Positions 1-10,855 are shown, counted from the first letter of the stretch. The stretch: DNA of 64,000 bases from Pseudogymnoascus destructans (GCF_001641265.1 NW_020167531.1:1091465-1155464); one strand, 5' to 3'. A program made the numbers and translations. The notes: generated from the sequence alone by a model not told the origin.

Positions 1-2119
1 CCGCTGGGGGCGGTGGGGGAGGGGGAGGGGGAGAGGGTTGAGGTGGGTTTTGGGGGACGGGGCGGTTGGGTTGGTCTGTTGTTAGGGGGGATGTGGTGGA
101 TGTTGGGATGGGGTTTAGGGAGGTGGTGGAGACGGTGCCGGAGATGGTGGAGGAGGGCTTGTCAAAGTTGTGGTCGTCGTCGTCGGCGGTGGGGAGGGGG
201 AGGAGGGTTGCTTTGGAGGGGTCGATGGCTTCGCCCCAGAGCTTGATGTGGAAGTCTGTGAAGTTGCCCGAGAACTCGTTGACGGTTGTGTCGCGTAGGA
301 TAACTTTCCAGGTGCCGATGCCGGATTCGCCCCTGGGGTTGTGTTAGTGGAGGTGTGGTGGGGCATAAGGGGTGGGTACGTACCAGTGCACGACGCTCAT
401 GAATGTCCAGTCCGCATAGCCATTTGGGGAGTTGTCGTTCTTGCGGGTTGCGCTGAGGTGGCTGACTAGGTTGTCTGGGCTGATTAGGTCGAGGCTGAGG
501 TCTCCACGTCTGCTGTGCTCAACATTCATCGTTACGGTCACATGCTCTAGACGCTCAAGGTTGGCTTCTTTGAGCATAGCGGCGGTGACCTCGTACGTGA
601 CGGCGAGGCCTTGGTCGCCTTGCGGGATTGGCTTGTTGACCTTGATCCAAGGGGAGTAGAGCCATGCTTGGGGCTTGAGTGACTTGAAGGTCTTTGCGGC
701 TTCGACGATGGCCCACGAGTCGATCTTGCCATATCCGAATGTGTGGCTGAACTTCTTGCCGATGGTCGTGGTTTGCCAGTCGTCTGCGCTATCAATAGTG
801 ACGGCAGTCTGCATTGCAAGGGACTGCATATCTCTCCAAGTCAGATCAGGCCGGACCGACAATACCAGTGCGAAGATGCCGGCAGCTAAAGGCGCAGCCG
901 CAGAGGTTCCTCCATGAGTTGTGGCGCAGTTGTTCGCGCCAACGTCGGTGGTGACAATCTGGTCGCCACCACCGCTGCTGTAGGTAACGACAAGCTGCGC
1001 TGAGCACTTTTCGGAATAGTAGGGATGATCGCCTCTGCGGTCAACTGCGCCAACAGTGATGCTGTAGATACTGTTTGTGTAGCCGTCGAAGTTGCAGTTG
1101 TCCTCTGACGCAGCGCCGTTTCCAGACGCGAAGACGTAGACAGAACCCAGCCCTCCTCGGCCCCTTTGTACAGCATTAAGCATAGCCCTTTTGATCAAAA
1201 TACCCGGCGCATCCATTGATTTTCCGTCATCGGGAGGGCCCCATGAGCAGGAATAAATTTGGTTCTGTTGGTACGCGTAATTCAGGGCGATGGCCTCGTC
1301 GGCATCGGTGATGAGCTTCGAAAGAATCCTTATCCCGGCAATCTTGGAGTTATAGGCAACTCCGACACCACAGACGTTATTCTTGGCAGCCCCAATCTCT
1401 CCAGCGCAACGTGTGCCATGCCTGTCGTCGCTCAACTTTGGCTTTGGCTCCAGACCGGGATCGTTGAAGTCGTAGGACCCTTCAGCAAAGTAGTTCTCCA
1501 TCAGATCTTCGCTGTACATGTCCAGTCCATCGTCGACGATAGCCACCGTAGCATTGTGACCCGTGATTCCTTGAATCCAAACGTCCGTGACGTTCACATC
1601 GTGTCCTAGCTGCTTGTTGTTGTATAAATGCCATTGATCGTTGAATATCGGATCGTGAATTCCAAGGAGCCGTTTTACTTCAGCTTGCCTGGCCACACCG
1701 ACCGGGTTCTCGACCTCAATTTCTCGTTCTGGGAATGCGCCTGACGCCCTCTCCTTGATTATAGGAACTATCCCCCTCTTCTCCATGCGTGGCTTCAGCT
1801 TCTGCTTCAGCGCAAGCTTCACGCCATCTAACACATCGGCCTCGCTCGCGCCTCGTCTCCGTAGCTTCCTCCTCGCCTTGATCGCATCTTGCACCCGGTC
1901 GTCCTCGTGTCTCGCTGCGGAGAAGATGTGGTGGTCTTCGAGCTCGCCCAGCTGGCCCTCGTGGGATAGGCCAAGGCGCTTTTCTATTTCTGCGGGCGCA
2001 GCGTCGGAGTCGATATGGAGGACATAGTAGTCGCTGGCTTCGTAATTTCGTGGCAGGAGGTTCGCGGCGCTGGTGAAGCATGTGAGCGCAAGAAGCCCCA
2101 CAAGGGATAGGCCTCTCAT
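1..2119 (-). CDS. kexB: Kexin-like proprotein convertase (KEX2/kexB family), C-terminus beyond window
   Basis: Ca-dependent subtilisin-type (S8) serine protease of the late Golgi that cleaves secretory precursors after Lys-Arg and Arg-Arg. The ATG at 2119 opens a signal peptide, followed by a prodomain with a likely self-cleavage site EKR at residue 115. Catalytic residues visible are D196 (AIVDDGLD), H234 (DDRHGTRC), oxyanion N334 (ASGNG) and S406 (GGTSAAAP). The P domain follows from about residue 460. Exon 1 is 2119-384. An intron at 383-333 (donor GTACGT, acceptor CCCAG, 51 bp) restores the frame, and exon 2 runs from 332 to the edge (GESGIGTWKV..., then an Asp/Ser/Thr/Pro-rich linker). 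The transmembrane anchor and cytosolic tail expected of kexins would lie outside the window. Both visible exons are open, so this is probably a working host gene. Confidence 0.93.
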
Positions 2120-3319
2120 GGCGACTCAATCGGGGCGGAAGAGTCGAGCGGGGGGGCTGGAAACGGTCGGCACCTCCCCAGGTCAACTGTGTATGTGTAT
2201 AAAGAGCGTGTCGGGTGTCCCATTGACGTCGGGAGTCGTGTCTTCGAGGCAGGTCGAGTGTTCGCAAGGGGGTCGTGTGAATGGAGGATTAATCGTTTCT
2301 GGGGCGGATTCCAAATTACAGTTGTAAGAATAAAAGAGGCAACCTAGTCGCCACGGTGGAAAAACATGTATAAGAATAATAAAAGCGAAGCCCTGTTACA
2401 GAATCATCTGATGAGAGAGGGTATAGAAGATAATTGAAGAGCGTGAGATATGGAGAAGCAGCAGTTGCAGTTGTAGTTGCCTTTTATTGATCAAAACGAT
2501 CTGTCTCCTTGACTCCTTGACTCCTTGGGGAAAGTCAGTCTCGTTCTCCTTGGGGAAAGTAGTACGTAGCCCATACAAAAGTGCCGTCCGGAGTCGTACA
2601 ATAGTGGTCATGTAGCCACTGAAGCCAAGAGTTGTCTCGGAGGGCAGATTGGCGCCTTACCTATTAAGATTAGGTCATTAAAAACGGAATAACTGACGCA
2701 CCGGGCCTATATTAGGCTTACTTACTACAGTCAACTGTTATAAATACAACGATATCTAATTGATTGGCTATCATTTGTCGAAATTCGGGATTGGCTACGT
2801 TAGGTTATAGCCCCACTTCCTCCTTCTATAGGCTTAGCGCATAGAGTTTTCTCCGCGCTAAGCCTATATTTGTTTGGATTTCGTCCGTAATATGTTTACA
2901 GGTTTAAACACATGACCACTTACGGCAGGCAGAGTCACAAACCGGCGCCTATGGCGCTGGTGCACAATACTTGTCAATAACATATTACATTATAGTGAAC
3001 CCCTGCAGCTTTGATTCGCTACAAAATGGTGAAATCCGTGATGGTTAAAGTCTAGCCTAGCCCCACTTCTTCCCTCTCTAGGCAGGGGCCAGAGTTTTCA
3101 TCTGCTGTCCCGCTAAGCTTACTAACTTACAGTCCGTACCTGTCATCCTTAAACCCTATCCATAACTTAGCTTCGTCCGTAGCCCTTATAGTATATTGTT
3201 AAACCTCTCTACGATAACCTGTTTATTTATGGTGTTAATATGAGTTCGTCCCCACCCATTTGGTGTTCCCACTGCCATGCGTACCAGGAGCCATCTCTCT
3301 TTCGGATGAATCGCCTTGC
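2120..3319. other. Upstream/intergenic region of the kexin gene, no gene seen
   Basis: No convincing coding region on either strand. The first ~200 bp should hold the kexin promoter and 5' UTR. Beyond about 2.6 kb the DNA is AT-rich and looks like old repeat debris. Two related ~60-bp stretches (2811-2870 and 3057-3118) both read TAGCCCCACTTC... and end near GCTAAGC. The last ~80 bp (from about 3241) read open into the Helitron-like remnant described next. Confidence 0.6.
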
Positions 3320-3794
3320 TGTTACGACGGAACAAGAAGGCTGGCCAACTACAGGACAGGAAGGAGGGAGGTCGCATGAGACCGGCCCTGGTACCTGGAG
3401 GGGCAGCGGGGAATAGTAGTTCCGAAAGTATCACGTGACGGACTCGCAGGATGATGAGAAGAGTCCTAAGAGTCCAGGACTCCGAGGACTCGAGTGAGTT
3501 CCCAGGAGTCCACTAGGCACGTGATGGACTCGCAGGATGATGAGAAGAGTCCTAAGAGTCCAGGACTCCGAGGACTCGAGTGAGTTCCCAAGAGTCCACT
3601 AGGCACGACGCCACTATATAAGTAGATAGTATTTCCTTAGATAGGAGCTTCGTGCTCAACTCAATACAGTATTTGTTATATACTAGTAACGTGTTACTTG
3701 AAGCCTTTGTGTCTGATCCCCTGCCTCCTCTGATAAGTAAACCCTTACGCAAGAGAACCTCTGTGTCTTCTATCGTTTAGAAGTCAGCGTTACA
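3320..3794 (-). repeat. Solo LTR, 475-bp gypsy family, TSD CTTGC
   Basis: Starts TGTTACGACGG and ends AGCGTTACA (TG...CA). It is flanked by the direct repeat CTTGC at 3315-3319 and 3795-3799. Length is 475 bp, the same as the LTRs of the complete element at 9719-16716. Internally it has two ~85-bp repeats of the GACTCGCAGGATGATGAG type and a TATATAAG box near 3615. Only one LTR and an intact target duplication remain, so the element was lost by LTR-LTR recombination. Confidence 0.95.
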
Positions 3795-3906
3795 CTTGCC
3801 CGCCAGTACGCAAACTGCTCCCTATGCTCTACCTCACGCACGTATCGGCATAGCGTGCAGGCCCGTAATAGGGCATCGTCACCTAGGGTGACTACTTCTG
3901 TTATAT

Positions 3907-4835
3907 TGTCATACTGACATTCGTTGCACTCAGTTTGCTATCAAACTCAAGAGCAAACTTAGAAATCTCCTCCTCAAACCTACAAGTCACCATACATATC
4001 TTGGCTTATCACACCAACAACAGAAGCAATACTACTCAACGATTGCTGCAAACTCTTCTACTACATCTGTTTATGCTACATACATCACGGCATATCATTT
4101 GAACACTCATTAAACAAGTTATTAAGAAAATCTCCTCCTTAAGGGGGTGGGCCAATACTACCACATGGCATATCTCTACCAACTAGAGGCCTAGGAACAT
4201 GAACGATAGCTCTAGAAGCTTCTACAACCCTCTATGATTCATTACACGTCATCGCTCCTTAGTTACCCACAAGATTGGTTAAGTTATGACATAATTTATC
4301 TATAGGTACTCTGATCTTGGACCTCCTTTTCACTTCCTATAGGCTAGGAACCCAAGAGATGGTTCTATGGGATTCTCTTACATTTACTACATGATTAGCA
4401 AGCTAGTTTGGGTCGCACTTGATTTCTAATACATTTACCAAGCCTGGTTAGTCATGGAAAGTCATGGAAAATGAGAGAACTACACTCCTTTGGCATAAAT
4501 AGGATTGCCCTTTCCTTAAGAAAGGGCAAGCAGGCAATACAGTAAATCGACTATCACATACTTCCCCGTCTTTTACAAAAGCATTAATCTTGTTACTCCT
4601 TGTTTCTGAAAAGTCAGTGAGGTGTTAACCTCTGACTTACCCCTGAGTTCCCAGACTCAACATTTGTTGCAACTTGTCTGAACCACTTCACTACATCACA
4701 CACCTGATTGCTGCATTGTGGAATAGTCTAAGCTACGACCCTTTGGCTCTGTTTCCTAAGACAGTGTGTTGTCTTAGTAAAATCATCCCTTCCTTGGGTG
4801 GCTAGATTCTCACATCTGGTGCACCCACCATTACA
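3907..4835 (-). repeat. Solo LTR, 929-bp gypsy family, TSD TATAT
   Basis: Begins TGTCATACTGACATTCG and ends CACCATTACA, 929 bp. Flanking direct repeats TATAT lie at 3902-3906 and 4836-4840. Same family as 5295-6223 and 45240-46175 in the opposite orientation. In element sense the LTR reads TGTCATAC...CCATTACA, as shown by the 3' LTR after the integrase at 18083. Confidence 0.95.
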
Positions 4836-5294
4836 TATATCCAGTATCTAATAACTAACAATCCATCTATAGTCTGTTACGGACAGCTTACCGATGGTTA
4901 CGGACGCTCCAATGCAACAACGCCGCGGCCGCGGTCGCCCTCAACGGCAGCCTCCTACGTCCTTACCAACTCGACCTATTGCTCTACACGGTATGCAGTC
5001 TATGCCTACGAATGACCATATTCTGCCTCGCTCTACTAAGCCACCTGGTTTCCTCTCTCAATTCGTTACGGCTGCCCCACATGACCTTGGACAGCTTAAT
5101 CATGAGTGTGAATACTGTGCGGCGCTACACTGGGTGGAGGAGGCTACACAGGATAGTACGAGAGCTGCTGTAAGAAGGGGGACGTTAACTTACCAGCCTT
5201 ATGGAGGCCCCCCTTTTAAGGAAGCTGTTTACAGACCAAAATCTGCTAGGAAGAGGCTTCCGTAAGGAGATCCGTGAGTACAACAACGCCTTAG

Positions 5295-6223
5295 TGTAAT
5301 GGTGGGTGCACCAGATGTGAGAATCTAGCCACCCAAGGAAGGGATGATTTTACTAAGACAACACACTGTCTTAGGAAACAGAGCCAAAGGGTCGTAGCTT
5401 AGACTATTCCACAATGCAGCAATCAGGTGTGTGATGTAGTGAAGTGGTTCAGACAAGTTGCAACAAATGTTGAGTCTGGGAACTCAGGGGTAAGTCAGAG
5501 GTTAACACCTCACTGACTTTTCAGAAACAAGGAGTAACAAGATTAATGCTTTTGTAAAAGACGGGGAAGTATGTGATAGTCGATTTACTGTATTGCCTGC
5601 TTGCCCTTTCTTAAGGAAAGGGCAATCCTATTTATGCCAAAGGAGTGTAGTTCTCTCATTTTCCATGACTTTCCATGACTAACCAGGCTTGGTAAATGTA
5701 TTAGAAATCAAGTGCGACCCAAACTAGCTTGCTAATCATGTAGTAAATGTAAGAGAATCCCATAGAACCATCTCTTGGGTTCCTAGCCTATAGGAAGTGA
5801 AAAGGAGGTCCAAGATCAGAGTACCTATAGATAAATTATGTCATAACTTAACCAATCTTGTGGGTAACTAAGGAGCGATGACGTGTAATGAATCATAGAG
5901 GGTTGTAGAAGCTTCTAGAGCTATCGTTCATGTTCCTAGGCCTCTAGTTGGTAGAGATATGCCATGTGGTAGTATTGGCCCACCCCCTTAAGGAGGAGAT
6001 TTTCTTAATAACTTGTTTAATGAGTGTTCAAATGATATGCCGTGATGTATGTAGCATAAACAGATGTAGTAGAAGAGTTTGCAGCAATCGTTGAGTAGTA
6101 TTGCTTCTGTTGTTGGTGTGATAAGCCAAGATATGTATGGTGACTTGTAGGTTTGAGGAGGAGATTTCTAAGTTTGCTCTTGAGTTTGATAGCAAACTGA
6201 GTGCAACGAATGTCAGTATGACA
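5295..6223 (+). repeat. Solo LTR, 929-bp family (antisense orientation), TSD CTTAG
   Basis: Reads TGTAATGGTGGG...CAGTATGACA, 929 bp, with CTTAG at 5290-5294 and 6224-6228. It is an inverted copy of the LTR at 3907-4835, so the pair forms a ~0.93-kb inverted repeat around 459 bp of Helitron-like sequence. It splits the Helitron-like frame between EYNNAL and AFTSV. Confidence 0.95.
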
Positions 6224-6337
6224 CTTAGCTTTTACTTCAGTCAGCTACACTCGCGATTCACGCATTCAGCAGAACGGTGGTATACAGAGCTTTCAAATCC
6301 ATGGCGAGTTATTCCATGAGCAGGGCCCCCTACAGCC

Positions 6338-6885
6338 TGTCACGGTTTACCAAGGCATAGGGCACCAGTTGGATCCAGTCGTACGACCTTAGAAAAGCCC
6401 TTTAATTGTCTTAGTCTAGAGCTCTAGTTGTGTAGCATTATGAGGTGTTTTAGGTACCTAACGGTCGTCCTTATGAGAAACAATCACAGGCAGAGTTGGT
6501 GTCTATAACTGAGTATTTAGGTTCAATAGCACCCGTTTAGGGTCGCATGGAACTAGACCTATAGCTGTGAATCCATTACAAACTGTATTAATAGTCATAG
6601 ACTCTTTACGGGCTGTAAGGTAATCTGTGTCACGGTTCACCAAGGCATAGGGTGCCAGTTGGGTATTATGAATTAAACTCAATCTAGAGAAGAAAGGAAA
6701 GAGAAGAGGAGCACTCGAGCAGTGGCTCGATCTATATACAGCTATGTTGTTGTGGAGTGAATTCTCTTTAGCGAGACCAGTTCTGAGAATTCACTCCACA
6801 ACCGAAAACTTCGCTCCAACCCCGGAAAGCTCCCCACACCCCTGAACCCCCACTCGAGCTGCAAGGCGCACTTGATATCGTAACA
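6338..6885 (+). repeat. LTR-like sequence (TGTCACGG...CGTAACA) with a partial duplicate of its end
   Basis: 6628-6885 (258 bp) starts TGTCACGGTTCACC, ends TCGTAACA and has a TATA-like TCTATATACA near 6730, so it resembles an LTR. The first ~38 bp are repeated at 6338-6375 with four differences, after which the copies diverge. Neither unit has a matching 5-bp target duplication (ATCTG versus ATATC around 6628-6885). It interrupts a Helitron-like frame on its left and a pogo-type frame on its right. The retroelement superfamily cannot be told from this piece. Confidence 0.5.
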
Positions 6886-7348
6886 ATATCCTCCTCTTGA
6901 TATTCCCCTGCCACAGTTTGTAAGGCTCTCATTTTCTCTTCTGTAGAAGCTGGGATAGATAAGGCTTCTCCGTGTCGAACTTTTAATGATATCTTAAAGC
7001 GCTTCTTAAATCCCTCAAGCCATCCAATGCTGAACTCTGGGACTGGCTTGCCAGAGTGTTCTGGAAACTGGCGCCAGATATCTCTTGCCTTTGTTTGCAG
7101 AAGCTCTCCAGTTGTAAATCACCCTCTTGCTTCAATACGCTGCTGCCATGCAAAGAGAACCTTCTCTAAGTCAGGCCAGAAGCCTTCTCGAAGTCGCACG
7201 CCTTGTGGTGTATTATTCAGAAACAGTTGACTGGCTAAGTTTGTGATTGTATTCATGGAGGAACCATTCAATGCATTGCTTCTGTGTAGACTTTGGGTGC
7301 TGTCGATGTGCCCAGCGACAAAGGGCGCACCTTTGTTCTAATGTAATA
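6886..7348 (-). pseudogene. pogo/Tigger-like transposase, N-terminal fragment
   Basis: The minus strand encodes an HTH region (TLEQRCALCRWAHRQHPKS), then a CENP-B-type DNA-binding domain (FWPDLEKVLFAWQQRIEARG, then a TGA stop, then the ARDIWRQFPEHSGKPVPEF region). It ends at EYQEEDI, just before the expected DETG catalytic motif, where the LTR-like sequence at 6885 cuts it. At least one in-frame TGA and one loss of frame make it a relic. It abuts a related but different copy on the other strand at about 7345. Confidence 0.75.
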
Positions 7349-8139
7349 CTGTGCCTCTAAGTTGGGCAGTGGCCAGAAGTAGAGCGACTCCTTATTATAT
7401 GGCAGCAACGAATTCAATCACGTGGAGGTTTTACAAGCAGTGATATACTACAAGAAAAGGCTCGAGAGATTTGGCAACAACTACCAAACGACGATAATCT
7501 ACAATGCCCAGACTTCTCAACTGGCTGGCTCCATCAATTTAAAGCACGATATCATATCAAGGTTCATACAAAACACGGCGAAGGAGGCTCTTGTCCAGAA
7601 ACAGCAGAGGAGGAAATGAAGGCTCTACGAACTATCGCTGGTGAATTTTAAGAGGACGACGTTTATAATATGGACGAGACAGGCCTATACTGGAAGATGA
7701 TGCCATCTCGAGGGCATGCAACACAAACGCTTCCAGGATTAAAGAAGGAGAAAACTCGAATTAGCCTTGTCTTTTGTGTTAATGCTTCTGGAACTGATCG
7801 CCTACCTGTGTGGATGATTGGACGATATAAACAGCTGCCCGCACTTCGAAATATCGATATACCATCAATGGGAGGGCAATGGTGTGCGAGCCAGAAGGCT
7901 TGGATGAATACAACAATTATGAGCGAATGGCTTCACGCTTTCTATTGACATATTGGAACGACTCGACAAGTTCTTCTTATGATGGATAACTTCTCAGCTT
8001 ATAACACCGCTCTTGAGCTTTGCCCTCCTCCAACAAACATACGTATTTGTTGGCCTCCTGCTAACAGTACTAGTCGATTCCAGCCCCTTGATCAAGGCAT
8101 CATTAAATCATTCAAATGTCGTTATTGATGACAGTGGCT
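7345..8139 (+). pseudogene. pogo/Tigger-like transposase remnant, resumes at 19393-19526
   Basis: The plus strand encodes the CENP-B-type domain (WPEVERLLIIWQQRIQSRGGF), one TAA stop, then YNMDETGLYWKMMPSRG and the DDE core, with LLMMDNFSAYN (second Asp) after a stop and then PPTNIRICWLPPAN...FQPLDQGIIKSFK (third Asp). The 11.2-kb retroelement nest at 8140 interrupts it. The plus strand at 19408-19510 continues with a sequence typical of the pogo C-terminal part (FAVRWILRSWNHYVTNTTIYNC). The gene was therefore in place before the nest formed. Three stops make it inactive. Confidence 0.75.
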
Positions 8140-8295
8140 TGTAATGGTGGGTGCACCAGATGTGAGAATCTAGCCACCCAAGGAGGGGATGATTTTACTA
8201 AGACAACACACTGTCTTAGGAAACAGAGCCAAAGGTTGTAGCTTAGACTATTCCACAACGCAGCAATCAAGTGATGTAGTGGAGTGGTTTAGGCA

Positions 8296-9381
8296 AACAG
8301 TACAAACGTGGCCTATTCCTTCCAGCATTAAAGAGGTTCAGTCTTTCCTTGGATTTGCCAACTATTACAGGGGGTTTATACCAAGATATACATCCTTAGC
8401 TTTACCCTTACTCAATTACTTCACAAGGACACTTTGTATCACTGGGATAAGACACAGCAAGATGCTTTTGATGCTCTTAAAGGAGAATTCAAAGATGGGA
8501 AAATGTTACTACACTTTAACCCCTGCCACTCTTGAGACAGATGCCTCAGATTTTGCTATTTCTGGAATCTTATACCAAGCTCCAAAGGACAAACAAGAAG
8601 AGCTACAGCCTGTGGCATTTTACTCAAGAAAGCTATCAGCAGCTGAAAAAAACTATCCCATTACAGACAAGGAACTGCTTGCCATAGTATGTTCTCTAAA
8701 GCATTGGAGATGCTACCTTGAAGGGGCAAACTATCCTATCACTATTTACAGTGACCATTCAAATCTCTTGACCTTTACAACCACTAAACAGCTCAATAGA
8801 CGACAAGCAAGGTGGTCTGAACAACTAGGAGGCTTTGACTTTGTTATAAAACATGTCTCAGGGGCCAAGAATCAAAGAGCAGATCTCCTCTCAAGAAGAC
8901 ATGACTACCAAGATTCTGCTAAAACTAGCAATACAAAGCTGCTAGACTCTACAAAGTTTATAGCAGCATCTTTAAGCAACCCTCATACTACAGAGGACTT
9001 GGGGGTAAACTTATCCCCTCAAGACCAAGTTGCTCCCATTACCTCTTCTCAGGAACCAGAGACCTTTAAAGACTATACACCCTCAGCAACACTTCTTGAA
9101 GCATTCAAAGATGCTTACAACCATGACCCCTTTGCTAAAAAAACTTTGGAATACCTCCAGAAGAAAGTTTCCTCTCTTGAGAAAGTTGGACTACAAAATT
9201 TCTCAAAAAATCAGCATGGACTTCTCTTATTCAAGAGCTATATCTATGTCCCAAGGGATAAACAATTACAGCTACACCTCCTACAGCAGTTCCATGATGC
9301 TCCAGCTGCAGGCACTTTGGCTTTGCAAAAACTTATGAACTTCTAACAAGAAAGTTCTACTGGCCTAGTCTAAGGACTACT
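8296..9381 (+). pseudogene. Outer gypsy element: end of RT plus RNase H
   Basis: Opens in the RT connection region (VQTWPIPSSIKEVQSFLGFANYYRGF) and continues through RNase H (ETDASDFAISGILYQ, DKELLAIVCSLKHWRCYLEG, SDHSNLLTFTTTKQLNRRQARWSE) to the integrase zinc-binding region (LHLLQQFHDAPAAGTLAL). The YxDD core of RT and everything 5' of it are missing. Base shifts near 8420-8510 and at about 9330 disrupt the frame. Removing the inserted layers fuses position 9381 to 16865, where the integrase frame goes on. Confidence 0.85.
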
Positions 9382-9718
9382 TGTAACGCTGACTTCTAAA
9401 CGATAGAAGACACAGAGGTTCTCTTGCGTAAAGGTTTACTTATCAGAGGAGGCAGGGGATCAGACACAAAGGCTTCAAGTAACACGTTACTAGTATATAA
9501 CAAATACTGTATTGAGTTGAGCACGAAGCTCCTATCTAAGGAAATACTATCTACTTATATAGTGGCGTCGTGCCTAGTGGACTCCTGGGAACTCACTCGA
9601 GTCCTCGGAGTCCTGGACTCTTAGGATTCTTCTCATCATCCTGCGAGTCCGTCACGTGCCTAGTGGACTCCTGGGAACTCACTCGAGTCCTCGGAGTCCT
9701 GGACTCTTAGGACTCTTC
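9382..9718 (+). repeat. First 337 bp of an older 475-bp LTR, rest at 16722-16859
   Basis: Begins TGTAACGCTGAC and matches the 475-bp family until 9718, where an identical-family element starts. The missing 138 bp are found at 16722-16859, after the target copy TCTTC. 337 + 138 = 475 exactly. The reassembled LTR is flanked by CTACT on both sides. It was therefore a solo LTR, or one end of a lost element, before a second element of the same family landed in it. Confidence 0.93.
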
Positions 9719-10193
9719 TGTAACGCTGACTTCTAAACGATAGAAGACACAGAGGTTCTCTTGCGTAAAGGTTTACTTATCAGAGGAGGCAGGGGATCAG
9801 ACACAAAGGCTTCAAGTAACACTTTACTAGTATATAACAAATACTGTATTGAGTTGAGCACGAAGCTCCTATCTAAGGAAATACTATCTACTTATATAGT
9901 GGCGTCGTGCCTAGTGGACTCTTGGGAACTCACTCGAGTCCTCGGAGTCCTGGACTCTTAGGATTCTTCTCATCATCCTGCGAGTCCGTCACGTGCCTAG
10001 TGGACTCCTGGGAACTCACTCGAGTCCTCAGAGTCCTGGACTCTTAGGACTCTTCTCATCATCCTGCGAGTCCGTCACGTGATACTTTCGGAACTACTAT
10101 TCCCCGCTGCCCCTCCAGGTACCAGGGCCGGTCTCATGCGACCTCCCTCCTTCCTGTCCTGTAGTTGGCCAGCCTTCTTGTTCCGTCGTAACA
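9719..10193 (-). repeat. 3' LTR of the complete chromovirus
   Basis: 475 bp. On the coding strand it reads TGTTACGACGG...GCGTTACA. It follows a purine-rich tract on that strand (10212-10194) and contains the same TATATAAG box and paired ~85-bp repeats as the other copies. Confidence 0.95.
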
Positions 10194-10212
10194 CTCGCTC
10201 CCTTCCCCTGGG
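10194..10212 (-). other. Polypurine tract next to the 3' LTR
   Basis: The minus strand reads CCAGGGGAAGGGAGCGAG directly before the 3' LTR start TGTTAC. This is the expected place and composition of the plus-strand primer of reverse transcription. Confidence 0.75.
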
Positions 10213-10222
10213 CATTCGTCTC

Positions 10223-10240
10223 GAATCCTATAAGTACGTC
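10223..10240 (+). promoter_or_regulatory. TATA-like box for the antisense accessory gene
   Basis: Plus-strand CCTATAAGTACG at 10227-10238 lies about 55 bp before the ATG at 10290. If used, it would drive transcription away from the 3' LTR, opposite to gag-pol. The ATG at 10242 would then be too close to the box to be in the mRNA, which favours 10290 as the start. Motif match only. Confidence 0.4.
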
Positions 10241-10289
10241 CATGTCCCCGGGACTCTGCTGCTCCTCAGCGAGTCCTTCAATATGCAAC

Positions 10290-10855
10290 ATGCCTACTGA
10301 CACTGCCTGCAAACTCCAGGAACGCAACGATCTTGTCCGTCGAATAAAGAACCACGGATACGAACTACCCGAAATGGATTCTTGCTCGAACTGCGTGAGG
10401 CGAAACGTTACTTGCGTGTCGTCTCCAAATGATCACGGCGGTGCGCCGAGTGCGTTCGTCGCAACTTAAAAGAAAAATGTGACTGTATGGGTCCTGAGCA
10501 TCCCGACTGGGTGAAGCTCGAACGGGAGGAGGATCGCCTGGATCGCGAAGAGGAAGAAACCCTTTCGAAGTTACTTCGTCTGCGGAAGCAGAAACGCCTC
10601 ATCCGAACCTGTGGTAAAGATATGCTCCGGCGAGGTTTGAAAACCCTCGACGAGCTTGATGCGGCAGAGGAGGCCGAACGTGTGGCTGCTGAGAAGCGTG
10701 ACGCTGTTGAGGCTGAGGAACAGGCAGTTAGCGCTGCCTCCTCGTCTGTGACCGGGACCCCCGCTTCCTCCGATCCACTGGCCTACTCCCCTGCATCTTG
10801 GGATCAATGGCTGGCGGATGGCGGCGTCGATATTCCTCCAGCAGTTCTTTGCTGA
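10290..10855 (+). pseudogene. Antisense Cys-rich accessory gene of the chromovirus (frameshifted)
   Basis: Lies between pol and the 3' LTR on the opposite strand and overlaps the last 128 bp of pol tail to tail. Residues from the ATG at 10290 include CSNCVRRNVTC. A -1 shift at about 10440 then gives CAECVRRNLKEKCDC, a Glu/Arg/Lys-rich probable coiled coil (HPDWVKLEREEDRLDREEEE, LLRLRKQKRLIR, then MLRRGLKTLDELDAAEE) and an Ala/Ser/Pro tail ending at 10855. Two CxxC-x(6-8)-C units suggest a zinc-binding protein. I recognise this architecture as a widespread unnamed fungal family, and I know no proven function. One base shift breaks this copy, unless it is bypassed or is a sequence error. Compare the gene at 45081-46889. 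Confidence 0.65.

Larger units (their letters stand above)
3241..6337 (+). pseudogene. Helitron-like replicase/helicase N-terminal remnant split by three solo LTRs
   Basis: Removing the LTRs at 3320-3794, 3907-4835 and 5295-6223, each with one target copy, joins pieces that read on. Across the first LTR the frame gives a Cys/His-rich stretch with WCSHCHAY and YANCSLC. The 4894-5265 piece has NHECEYCAALHWVEEA, the C-x2-C...ALHW signature before Helitron helicase-like domains. Across the third LTR the frame reads REYNNALAFTSV, then FQIHGELFHEQGPLQP, also typical of Helitron proteins. One base shift near 5216 (a CCCCCC-TTTT run) breaks the gene. No Rep HUH or helicase motors are present, and the remnant stops at 6337 where an LTR-like sequence begins. 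That this is Helitron-derived is recognition of the family from memory. That all pieces were one gene is inferred from the frame continuity. Confidence 0.68.

Noticed and set aside
13..347. Plus-strand frames across the left edge
   Set aside because: They are antisense shadows of the second kexin exon, whose reading continues the P domain perfectly after the 51-bp intron.
1716..2267. Long minus-strand frame overlapping the start of the kexin gene
   Set aside because: It overlaps the kexin signal and prodomain in another frame and is rich in Arg and Pro from codon shadowing. The kexin frame has clear domains.
4894..5265. A small stand-alone gene between two inverted LTRs
   Set aside because: Its C-terminal part is out of frame relative to the Helitron-like sequence that continues across the LTR at 5295, so it is a piece of a broken larger gene.
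6886..6920. Purine-rich minus-strand GGGGAATATCAAGAGGAGGATAT taken at first as a polypurine tract
   Set aside because: It is codons of the pogo fragment (GEYQEEDI), matching the related copy just before its DETG motif.
9424..9624. A 66-codon open frame (MRKGLLIRGGRG...) repeated at 3552, 9424, 9761, 16284 and 44547
   Set aside because: It lies wholly inside the 475-bp LTR on the antisense strand. It recurs only because the LTR copies are nearly identical. No domain and no independent sign of coding.
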